Positions 35,074 through 40,210 of a DNA stretch of 40,546 bases are shown in pieces. The notes beneath the pieces were generated by a model. It did not search any database and had not been told where the DNA came from. It worked only from the letters and a program-made list of their open reading frames with translations. The stretch is from a virus. How positions within the stretch are numbered: position 1 is the stretch's first letter; each line of letters opens with the position of its first letter. The position numbers and the translations under genes were made by a program. Where the stretch lies: positions 1 to 40,546 of the IMG/VR virus record IMGVR_UViG_3300009515_000005; one strand, given 5' to 3'.

Positions 35074-35198
35074 TGCGGGTTTATAAAGTTCCAAAAGAAA
35101 TTCGGACTCTGGTTATCAGAGAAAGCCGTGTCCTTAAAATACCGGTTGAATCGAGGACGGTTAAAATCAAATTCGAAAACAGGAAGGTGACGATATGA
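35073..35198 (+). CDS. Very small basic protein
   Basis: A 41-residue protein with a basic, beta-like sequence (MRVYKVPKEIRTLVIRESRV, then VKIKFENRKVTI). Its ATG overlaps the previous stop and its stop overlaps the next start (ATGA). The C-terminal IKFENR matches the end of the preceding small protein, which suggests duplication or a shared contact surface. No family is known to me. Confidence 0.5.
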   Translation: MRVYKVPKEIRTLVIRESRVLKIPVESRTVKIKFENRKVTI

Positions 35199-35773
35199 GT
35201 AAGGAAGGCTTTTATATTGACGTAGCAGACGGACTTCTTAAGATCCGGAAAGACTCTGATTCAGAATTGAATTATACCCTTGACTGGACAGACTGGTTGG
35301 ATACAGATACCATCACCGCTTCTGACACGACAGACGTCAACACTGATGTCGCAATGACTTCGGCTGCGACCAACACCGGGGTCATTACCAGTACAGCAAT
35401 TAATTTCAATACAAATTTCCGGATTAATGACCTGATAACTGTTTCAGGCTTTTCTAACTCGGTAAACAATGGCCAGTACCGGGTAACTTCCGTTTCGGCT
35501 AATGCCCTGGGCGTGACAAAAGTTGTTGAAGCGGATGTGCTGATTGATGAATCAGCCGGACCTTCTATAACCCTGGTCAATCCGAAAAGCGCCTGGTTGA
35601 TTCCGGCTCCTCTCCGGGAGTACTCTGCAGGCCAGGTCGTAGGAAATACCCAGGCTGTAGGTTTTATTGCCGGCGGAGTCGCAGGAACCGACTATACAAT
35701 TGTAAATCGAATCCGAACAACCAACAATTTGAGGGATGAAAGAAGTTTTGTTCTTAAAGTAACCTCCAAATAA
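35195..35773 (+). CDS. Fibre-tail adaptor-like virion protein with inserted beta domain
   Basis: A 192-residue protein. The N terminus (DSDSELNYTLDWTDWLDTDT) and C terminus (TDYTIVNRIRTTNNLRDERS) match the two halves of the phage fibre-tail adaptor family. Between them, about residues 55-135, is an inserted beta domain with TSTAINFNTNFRINDLITVSGF...NNGQYRV, the same module as in the tail tube and 31997 proteins. It probably links appendages to the particle. The adaptor call rests on pattern; the insertion is clear by alignment of the shared motif. Confidence 0.65.
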   Translation: MSKEGFYIDVADGLLKIRKDSDSELNYTLDWTDWLDTDTITASDTTDVNTDVAMTSAATNTGVITSTAINFNTNFRINDLITVSGFSNSVNNGQYRVTSVSANALGVTKVVEADVLIDESAGPSITLVNPKSAWLIPAPLREYSAGQVVGNTQAVGFIAGGVAGTDYTIVNRIRTTNNLRDERSFVLKVTSK

Positions 35774-35782
35774 GGGGGAGCC

Positions 35783-36271
35783 ATGTTTAAACTGGGCAAT
35801 AGAAGCAGGCGGGAATTGGTTGGAGTTCACCCAGATTTAATCCAGGTAGTGGAGAAGGCGCTTGAACTGTCTGAGATCGATTTCTCTGTTCATGACGGGA
35901 TCCGTACAATAGAAGAACAACGGGTCCTGGTACAGAACGGCGCCTCGAAAACAATCAAGTCCCGGCATATTGAAGGATGCGCCGTTGACCTGGTTCCGTA
36001 TTTGAACGGTAAAATGAGATGGGAATGGAATCCTATTTACAAAGTCGCCCTGGCCGTACGAAGGGCAAGCGCAGAACTGGAAATCCCAATCCGCTGGGGT
36101 GCAGTATGGGATAGAAACAGAATGAACGAACTTCCAGGAACTGAACTTGGTTTGAGGGATGCTGTCCTGGACTATGTAGAACGACAGCAGATGAGGTCAC
36201 GGAAGGTCTTTTTGGATGGCCCGCATTTTGAATTACCCAGGAGATTTTATCCTGAATCCCATTTTCCGTGA
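35783..36271 (+). CDS. Endolysin: M15 L-alanyl-D-glutamate-type peptidase
   Basis: A 162-residue peptidase of the M15 family (VanY/T5 endolysin type). Zinc ligands are H62 and D69 in SRHIEGCAVDLVP and H148 in DGPHFELP. D145 is close to the expected catalytic position. The N-terminal helix region (EEQRVLVQNGASKT) is typical. There is no signal peptide, so release through a holin is expected. It is the last gene of the rightward late block and cuts the peptide stems of peptidoglycan to lyse the cell. Confidence 0.93.
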   Translation: MFKLGNRSRRELVGVHPDLIQVVEKALELSEIDFSVHDGIRTIEEQRVLVQNGASKTIKSRHIEGCAVDLVPYLNGKMRWEWNPIYKVALAVRRASAELEIPIRWGAVWDRNRMNELPGTELGLRDAVLDYVERQQMRSRKVFLDGPHFELPRRFYPESHFP

Positions 36272-36288
36272 CGCCTCCCACGGAATAG

Positions 36289-36363
36289 GTCAACCGGGGC
36301 CGGTCGCTTGTTTACAACTCCTTCCCCCCCGGCATGTGAGCTTGCGATTCGGTTCCGGTTGAC
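36289..36363. other. Long inverted repeat in the convergent intergenic region
   Basis: A perfect 9-bp inverted repeat GTCAACCGG (36289-36297) and CCGGTTGAC (36355-36363) closes a longer imperfect stem. Inside it, GGCCGG with TTCGGTT pairs using G-U pairs, and TCGC (36304-36307) pairs with GCGA (36344-36347). The span is 75 nt. The loop has a seven-C run and TTGTTTACAA. It could be a stable 3' end of the late mRNA, an antisense RNA element, or an unknown RNA. Confidence 0.5.
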
Positions 36364-36375
36364 TGATAGGCTAGG

Positions 36376-36439
36376 GAATGCTCGATTCTGGGCCACCGAC
36401 AAGAAAATCGGTGACCAGAATCGACATTTCAAGGCATTC
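36376..36439. terminator. Large hairpin between converging operons, possible bidirectional terminator
   Basis: Three nested arms: GAATGC (36376-36381) with GCATTC (36434-36439), CGATTCTGG (36383-36391) with CCAGAATCG (36415-36423), and CACCGA (36394-36399) with TCGGTG (36408-36413). The apical loop is CAAGAAAA. It lies between the end of the rightward endolysin gene and the leftward gene ending at 36457. There is no T tract on either strand, so any terminator role is by position and stability only. Confidence 0.5.
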
Positions 36440-36456
36440 TGCAGGCTGTATCAAGC

Positions 36457-36882
36457 CTAATTCTGGATCCCTTCAATAAAACCATTTTCCAGGCGTCCGG
36501 GGAAAGAAATTAAAAACCGGTAGAAAGCTATAGTCTGTTTGACTTCAGCAATCACCTCATCAAAGGGAACGCCCTCATTCTCGGGGGGTCCGACAATAGA
36601 AAAGTCCATCGTAAAAATCAAGGCCGGACCAAAAACCCTCAAAGGCAGGTGAGTCTGGGCCAGCCAATCAAATAAAACAAAACTATGTTGAAAGCTGGGA
36701 TCCCCCTCTTCTTTCAAGCCTACGTTTTGACTGTTGACAAAAATAAAGTCTCCAGATTTAAAGCCCATCAAAGGAACCATGGGCCCCCCTATAAACTTCT
36801 CAATTTCTTTCACGCTTTCCGGGTAGTAGTAAGCCATTTCTTTTGTTTCCGGATTTATACTGATGGTCATTGTTCTTTTCAT
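36457..36882 (-). CDS. Early-region protein of unknown function
   Basis: A 141-residue protein, last gene of the leftward operon. Strands such as MTISINPETKEMAYYYPESV and a helical region (FDEVIAEVKQTIAFYRFLI) show an alpha/beta protein, with no motif I recognise. It overlaps the preceding gene by 4 nt (ATGA). No ribozyme precedes it. Confidence 0.6.
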   Translation of the reverse strand: MKRTMTISINPETKEMAYYYPESVKEIEKFIGGPMVPLMGFKSGDFIFVNSQNVGLKEEGDPSFQHSFVLFDWLAQTHLPLRVFGPALIFTMDFSIVGPPENEGVPFDEVIAEVKQTIAFYRFLISFPGRLENGFIEGIQN

Positions 36883-37274
36883 GAGGCCTCCTTCGGATCT
36901 TTATCGAGACAGATGAATTCAACATAAGTCATGTCTTTCTCCACCTGCATCTTGGAATCCAGTTTATCCCCCAATATCATGGGGATCCTATAATAGAAAG
37001 ACTTCAACCAATCATTCGCCTGGGCTTCAAAGAATCTTTCTACAACTTCCTGTTCCCGGCCGTTCGGTACATTCCGGGAAACCCACAGGTGCCCGTCTAT
37101 GGCCTGAATGACCATGGTGATAAAAGGATTTTTGCTGTAGATAAGGCGGACAGCATTCTTTGCCATCTGGGTGACTTGCTTCCAGTCCTTCTTATACATT
37201 TTTGCGGTGGTGTGCATTCCCATCGCCCAACCGATCGATGCGGCTGCAGCCAGGTAATACCATTCAAAAGTCAT
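36879..37274 (-). CDS. Small protein with N-terminal membrane segment
   Basis: A 131-residue protein. The N-terminal residues 4-24 are hydrophobic (EWYYLAAAASIGWAMGMHTT) and may be a membrane anchor. The rest is mixed helix and strand with many aromatic and basic residues. No domain recognised. It has a ribosome-binding site (AGGAG) and overlaps the next gene by 4 nt. It may be a host takeover protein acting at the inner membrane; this is a guess. Confidence 0.55.
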   Translation of the reverse strand: MTFEWYYLAAAASIGWAMGMHTTAKMYKKDWKQVTQMAKNAVRLIYSKNPFITMVIQAIDGHLWVSRNVPNGREQEVVERFFEAQANDWLKSFYYRIPMILGDKLDSKMQVEKDMTYVEFICLDKDPKEAS

Positions 37275-37283
37275 AGTGTTCTC

Positions 37284-37490
37284 CTAAAGTCCGGTTAAAA
37301 CTCTGTCTCGATCGAAAACTTTTCTATGGTCTGGCCTCATAGGACCATGGTCCTTGTAAAAGTCAATCATCATATTTAGAATTGTTCCAGGTTTTAATTC
37401 TTGAGTCTTGGCAATTTCCCGGATATACTCATCCTGAGAACCTCGGACCCGGTAACTTTTTCCATAAAAAGTATCTGATGATATTGACAT
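37284..37490 (-). CDS. Small ribbon-helix-helix-like protein
   Basis: A 68-residue protein. I chose the ATG at 37490 because AGGAGG lies about 6 nt upstream on the minus strand; a longer in-frame start at 37532 would overlap the upstream gene. The pattern KSYRVRGSQDEYIREIAKT followed by GTILNMMIDFYKDH fits a ribbon-helix-helix DNA-binding fold: a short strand, then two helices. It could be an early transcription regulator. No ribozyme lies before it. Confidence 0.5.
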   Translation of the reverse strand: MSISSDTFYGKSYRVRGSQDEYIREIAKTQELKPGTILNMMIDFYKDHGPMRPDHRKVFDRDRVLTGL

Positions 37491-37498
37491 AGTTCCTC

Positions 37499-37765
37499 CT
37501 AAGCCTTGTTTGGGTCTCTGCCCCTCCCCCACTTATGGGGTCTTCGTGGGCGAAGGGGCATTATGAAACCCGGGTTTTGTTTTTGGAAAGTGGTGGCATA
37601 CCACCTCAATCCTTTTAAAGTTGTTTTACAGTTTGGAAACTCTTCTTTAAGAGAGGCCAGGATTTCATCATACCGCAATCCAAGATTGCTTCCATTAGTC
37701 TGACACAGTTTCTCATAGACCGCAGCACGAATTGTCCTTGGGACTTTCTTTTTTCTACGTACCAT
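37499..37765 (-). CDS. Small basic protein carrying the FP-KTT-WY module
   Basis: An 88-residue very basic protein. Residues about 28-62 (YDEILASLKEEFPNCKTTLK, then GLRWYATTFQKQ) match the helical module found twice in the MuF-metallopeptidase fusion (VLKTILAEFPEAKTTKASIQ, then WYKSQLKKKG). The N terminus (MVRRKKKVPRTIR) and C terminus (RPRRPHKWGRGRDPNK) are highly basic, suggesting nucleic acid binding. The module is familiar from phage proteins as EFP-x-KTS/T-x4-WYKS; its function is unknown to me. The gene lies 1 nt from its upstream neighbour. Confidence 0.6.
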   Translation of the reverse strand: MVRRKKKVPRTIRAAVYEKLCQTNGSNLGLRYDEILASLKEEFPNCKTTLKGLRWYATTFQKQNPGFIMPLRPRRPHKWGRGRDPNKA

Positions 37766-37766
37766 G

Positions 37767-38105
37767 TCAGCCCTCCTTGGTTACTGTCTCCTTTTTCTTG
37801 GCTAAAATCCGCTTGGTCCACATCTCAAAAGTGACCGACTTGATATAGGCATCAACGGCATTTTGGATTTCCTCTAACAGGTCAACAATCTCCGTATGAT
37901 TATGCCCGTCTTCCTTCAATCCATACTTTGGGTCGAACAGTTCCTCACAGTCCCCGATTACATTAGCATCACAGTAATCATGGAGATCAGAAAAACATTT
38001 GACTTTATCGAGGGGCATTTGGTCAGTCAACATCATCCACTTGACTTCCCCGATAATATCATTAATCTTTTTCAACTTTAAATCTTCTCTATCTTGCGTT
38101 TTCAT
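37767..38105 (-). CDS. Acidic early protein of unknown function, first gene after ribozyme 1
   Basis: A 112-residue helical, acidic protein (KKINDIIGEVKWMMLTDQMP, and NHTEIVDLLEEIQNAVDAYI). No motif recognised. Its mRNA would begin 28 nt before the ATG after ribozyme cleavage between 38134 and 38133, with AGGAGG in the leader. It is followed 1 nt later by the gene ending at 37499, without a ribozyme. Confidence 0.6.
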   Translation of the reverse strand: MKTQDREDLKLKKINDIIGEVKWMMLTDQMPLDKVKCFSDLHDYCDANVIGDCEELFDPKYGLKEDGHNHTEIVDLLEEIQNAVDAYIKSVTFEMWTKRILAKKKETVTKEG

Positions 38106-38127
38106 AATTACCTCCTAAAAAGTTTTA

Positions 38128-38178
38128 AACTCAGACGCCCCGAAGGGCGTTTCGACCTTAAGGTCTCATCAGTGAGTT
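38128..38178 (-). ncRNA. Hammerhead ribozyme 1 (type I), class A
   Basis: Read on the minus strand: stem I 5' arm AACTCA (38178-38173), core CTGATGA (38172-38166), stem II GACC-TTAA-GGTC (38165-38154), core GAAA (38153-38150), stem III ACGCCC-TTCG-GGGCGT (38150-38135), cleavage nucleotide C (38134), then stem I 3' arm TGAGTT (38133-38128). All invariant core positions of the hammerhead are present, and the cleaved triplet is GUC. Ends lie in stem I, so it is type I. The UAA stop of the upstream gene (38179-38177) overlaps the first two stem I bases. Identical in sequence to ribozyme 4. Confidence 0.95.
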
Positions 38179-38617
38179 AACGGACATTGAGACGGAAGAC
38201 TCTTGAATCCGTCTCGATGAACTTATAGGACTGTGTACCATGTTTGAGAGCTGTCCATAAACTCGAGGCGGCTCGGTCACGACGGTCTATTTTACGTTCG
38301 TCGTCCGGGAACTTAAAAATGGTATTGACAAGAGACTCAATCGTAAGTTTGGTTTGTTTGTTATCAAGGAAAGCCTGAGTCGCAGCTTCATGATACTTCT
38401 TACCTTGATATTTCTGACGAATGAAAATTTTAATGTCGTCAGGGTTTTTGGTTTTTGTATGGATCTTTAAAGGTTTTGCACCACCTGTTGAAGCAACACC
38501 ATGATGCTTTTTATAGAAGCGGACCAATCTTTCTAAAACCACATCAGCTCCCTCCCAATCAGTATCCATTTTCCGCAGTTCACGATGGATCTCGTCTGAA
38601 ACTCTTAGCTCTTTCAT
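38177..38617 (-). CDS. Early protein with possible ribbon-helix-helix N terminus
   Basis: A 146-residue basic protein. The N-terminal 40 residues (MKELRVSDEIHRELRKMDTD, then EGADVVLERLVRFYKKH) look like a ribbon-helix-helix or SeqA-like N-terminal domain. The C-terminal 90 residues (about 50-146) form a separate mixed domain (DDIKIFIRQKYQGKKYHEAA, and AASSLWTALKHGTQSY), which I do not recognise. It is flanked by ribozyme 2 upstream and ribozyme 1 downstream. Its mRNA would start 37 nt before the ATG after cleavage. Confidence 0.6.
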   Translation of the reverse strand: MKELRVSDEIHRELRKMDTDWEGADVVLERLVRFYKKHHGVASTGGAKPLKIHTKTKNPDDIKIFIRQKYQGKKYHEAATQAFLDNKQTKLTIESLVNTIFKFPDDERKIDRRDRAASSLWTALKHGTQSYKFIETDSRVFRLNVR

Positions 38618-38647
38618 AACTTTGCTCCTTCAAAAGTTTTAATGTTT

Positions 38648-38710
38648 AAACACTGACGCCCCCAAGTTGCCTTGGGGGCGTTTCGTCCTTATGGACTCGT
38701 CAGAGTGTTT
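38648..38710 (-). ncRNA. Hammerhead ribozyme 2 (type I), divergent copy
   Basis: Minus strand: stem I AAACACT (38710-38704) with AGTGTTT (38654-38648); core CTGACGA (38703-38697, the variable position is C); stem II GTCC-ATAA-GGAC (38696-38685); GAAA (38684-38681); an 11-bp stem III (38681-38671 with 38666-38656) with a GCAA tetraloop; cleavage C at 38655, triplet GUC. All three stems differ from the other copies by compensatory changes. The 3' end of the upstream gene runs into the ribozyme: codons for NTLTSP overlap stem I and the core, and the UAA stop is in loop II. Confidence 0.94.
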
Positions 38711-38922
38711 TCAAGTTTGTACTCTTCGGCATGATCGAAAACCCAACCTTCACCACTCATCCAAGTTGCGATGTGAAGAGGATATTCTTTGATGTCCTCT
38801 AAGTAGTAAAGAGTCAGTTTCTTTCCGTCTTCGATGTAGGGACTTGCTACCAAACCTGTGAGACCGAATTCTTTGACCAATTTGTTTTCAAAATCTCTCT
38901 TAGTAATCTTAATCCGTTTCAT
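38689..38922 (-). CDS. Small early protein whose 3' end overlaps ribozyme 2
   Basis: A 77-residue protein with a basic N terminus (MKRIKITKRDFENKLVKEFG), then an alpha/beta pattern with aromatic residues (KKLTLYYLEDIKEYPLHIAT). No motif recognised. The last six sense codons and the stop lie inside the hammerhead, which is unusual and makes ribosome passage and RNA folding compete. Its own mRNA would start at 38952, after ribozyme 3, 30 nt before the ATG. Confidence 0.65.
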   Translation of the reverse strand: MKRIKITKRDFENKLVKEFGLTGLVASPYIEDGKKLTLYYLEDIKEYPLHIATWMSGEGWVFDHAEEYKLENTLTSP

Positions 38923-38946
38923 TTTGTCTCTCCTTTTAAAAGTTTA

Positions 38947-38997
38947 AACTCAGACTCCCCGAAGGGAGTTTCGACCTTATGGTCTCATCAGTGAGTT
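38947..38997 (-). ncRNA. Hammerhead ribozyme 3 (type I), class B
   Basis: Minus strand: stem I AACTCA (38997-38992) with TGAGTT (38952-38947); core CTGATGA (38991-38985); stem II GACC-ATAA-GGTC; GAAA; stem III ACTCCC-TTCG-GGGAGT; cleavage C at 38953, triplet GUC. Compared with class A it has a stem III T-A pair in place of G-C and loop II ATAA in place of TTAA. Sequence identical to ribozyme 5, which is on the opposite strand. The upstream gene's UAA (38998-38996) overlaps stem I. Confidence 0.95.
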
Positions 38998-39208
38998 ACT
39001 CAATTGGATGCTGACTTCTGAAAAACTCTAAAGCCATATAGAGACAGTCTGCGTGATTGTGAACAATAAAAGTATTTTTAGTGGGACTTCCATTTGGGTT
39101 GTGTAAACTACATCTGAAAACTAATTCAGTGTGCATGATTTCTCCACTGCAACCCAAGCAATCAGTATTGTCTTTACTTTTATCAAATTCTGAGGTTTCA
39201 ATTTTCAT
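38996..39208 (-). CDS. Small zinc-finger-like protein
   Basis: A 70-residue protein with several potential metal ligands: DCLGCSGEIMHTE, then FRCSLHNP and VHNHADCLY. A Cys-x2-Cys pair and later His and Cys residues suggest a zinc-binding fold of the treble-clef kind, though the spacing is not diagnostic. It lies between ribozymes 4 and 3. Its cleaved mRNA would begin 30 nt before the ATG with a conserved TTTTAAAAGGAG leader. Confidence 0.6.
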   Translation of the reverse strand: MKIETSEFDKSKDNTDCLGCSGEIMHTELVFRCSLHNPNGSPTKNTFIVHNHADCLYMALEFFRSQHPIE

Positions 39209-39232
39209 TTTGTTGCTCCTTTTAAAAGTTTA

Positions 39233-39283
39233 AACTCAGACGCCCCGAAGGGCGTTTCGACCTTAAGGTCTCATCAGTGAGTT
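39233..39283 (-). ncRNA. Hammerhead ribozyme 4 (type I), class A
   Basis: Minus strand: stem I AACTCA (39283-39278) with TGAGTT (39238-39233); core CTGATGA (39277-39271); stem II GACC-TTAA-GGTC; GAAA; stem III ACGCCC-TTCG-GGGCGT; cleavage C at 39239, triplet GUC. Identical to ribozyme 1 across all 51 nt, although about 1.1 kb away. The upstream gene's UAA (39284-39282) overlaps stem I. Confidence 0.95.
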
Positions 39284-39557
39284 AGGCACCAATTGCATTC
39301 CAATAACCATCTGCAACTACTCGAGTCCAATTCTTTCTCTTAGTGGAATAAAATTCCGGAACAGAACCCGTGAAATGGATAATTGCCTCACACATGAAAT
39401 CAAGATTGATGATGTCTTTATCTCTAACCACTTTATTGATTACATCCTTCCAATCTTTTTTAACTACAAGATTGAGTTGCTGCTTCATTGCAGTTTGTAC
39501 ATGGTCATCAAAAACTTCTACATACTCATACTTGCCATCAATCAGTTTCAGTCCCAT
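39282..39557 (-). CDS. First leftward early gene, unknown function
   Basis: A 91-residue protein (MGLKLIDGKYEYVEVFDDHV, then MKQQLNLVVKKDWKDVINKV). It is mixed strand and helix, with a hydrophobic C-terminal half ending in a YWNAIGA tail. No motif recognised. It is the promoter-proximal gene of the leftward operon, has AAGGAG upstream, and is followed at once by ribozyme 4. Confidence 0.65.
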   Translation of the reverse strand: MGLKLIDGKYEYVEVFDDHVQTAMKQQLNLVVKKDWKDVINKVVRDKDIINLDFMCEAIIHFTGSVPEFYSTKRKNWTRVVADGYWNAIGA

Positions 39558-39593
39558 TTGTTTTCTCCTTAGTTAAATTTATATTACTTAAAT

Positions 39594-39622
39594 AATATAT
39601 AGTAAAGTGCTGGTTTTGTAAA
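39594..39622 (-). promoter_or_regulatory. Leftward early promoter
   Basis: On the minus strand: -35 TTTACA (39622-39617), 17-nt spacer (39616-39600), -10 TATATT (39599-39594). Matches are 5 of 6 at each box. It would start transcription near 39587, about 30 nt before the ATG of the first leftward gene. The -35 lies in a near-palindrome TTGTTTACAA, and the spacer holds a copy of the GTGCTGGTTT repeat (39607-39616). Confidence 0.72.
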
Positions 39623-39711
39623 CAAGAATATTACAAAATAAGGATAAAAAAGGCTTTTTGGCTGACAATTTTTGTCACTGGGAAAAAAGTGCTGGTTTAT
39701 TTCACTTTACT
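39601..39711. promoter_or_regulatory. Candidate operator region between the divergent promoters
   Basis: This stretch has a perfect 6-bp inverted repeat TGACAA-TTT-TTGTCA (39663-39677). It also has a direct repeat GTGCTGGTTT at 39607-39616 and 39689-39698, and a 9-bp inverted pair AGTAAAGTG (39601-39609) and CACTTTACT (39703-39711). The arrangement around two promoters suggests binding sites for a regulator that controls both early operons. The protein is not identified; a small ribbon-helix-helix candidate is encoded in the leftward operon. Confidence 0.5.
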
Positions 39712-39712
39712 G

Positions 39713-39741
39713 TGTACAATAGGGGGAAAAGGTACTATATT
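39713..39741 (+). promoter_or_regulatory. Rightward early promoter
   Basis: TGTACA (39713-39718) and TATATT (39736-39741) with a 17-nt spacer; 4 of 6 and 5 of 6 matches to consensus. Transcription would start near 39748, about 36 nt before the ATG of the first rightward gene. Confidence 0.6.
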
Positions 39742-39783
39742 ATATAAGTATTGATTAACACCGATTTTTAAGGAGACAAAAAA

Positions 39784-39975
39784 ATGAATATGGCCCAGGT
39801 ACGATTCAATAAACATCTTCAAGCAGCAGAAGCTAATCTCAAAGCTGTCAAAAAACAAATCAACCAATTGAAAAAAGATCGTAACAAGAAAGCTGATAAA
39901 AGTGGTTGGCAGTATGTTGCTGACATGAACCATCTTGCAGACAGTTTGCAAGATTTAATTTGGGAGGAAAATTGA
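39784..39975 (+). CDS. Small coiled-coil protein, first rightward early gene
   Basis: A 63-residue helical protein (RFNKHLQAAEANLKAVKKQI, then NQLKKDRNKKADK). AAGGAG lies 8 nt upstream of the ATG. It is rich in Lys and Asn, with a strong coiled-coil pattern, and probably oligomerises. Its stop is 1 nt from the next start, with no ribozyme between. Function unknown. Confidence 0.6.
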   Translation: MNMAQVRFNKHLQAAEANLKAVKKQINQLKKDRNKKADKSGWQYVADMNHLADSLQDLIWEEN

Positions 39976-39976
39976 T

Positions 39977-40210
39977 ATGACTTTAAAAGAAGCGAAGAGA
40001 GAAGCTTGGAAAAATCAAAATCCAATCATTACTAAAGTAGATGGGCATGACGAATATGTGTGGTTTCCTTCCCACTGTTTTGACAGTCAAAAAGATGTCT
40101 TCACAACTGTTATGGATGTTACTCCAATTTATTGGTGGAGTAGTAAGGACCGAGAATGGAAGGAATTCAAAAATAAACTTGCTCAAGAAGTTCTGCAGGA
40201 AATCCAATAA
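39977..40210 (+). CDS. Small early protein of unknown function
   Basis: A 77-residue protein, mixed helix and strand with several Trp and Tyr residues (MTLKEAKREAWKNQNPIITK, then DEYVWFPSHCFDSQKD). No motif recognised. GGAGG-like sequence lies in the end of the preceding gene. Its UAA stop (40208-40210) overlaps stem I of ribozyme 5. Confidence 0.6.
   Translation: MTLKEAKREAWKNQNPIITKVDGHDEYVWFPSHCFDSQKDVFTTVMDVTPIYWWSSKDREWKEFKNKLAQEVLQEIQ

Noticed and set aside
36289-36363. A tRNA gene
   Set aside because: The 7-bp end stem and 75-nt length are suggestive, but there is no proper D arm, anticodon arm or T arm with TTCGA.
36353-36440. A sixth hammerhead near CTGATAGG
   Set aside because: The core reads CTGATAG rather than CTGATGA, and no GAAA and GUC triplet occur in the right places.
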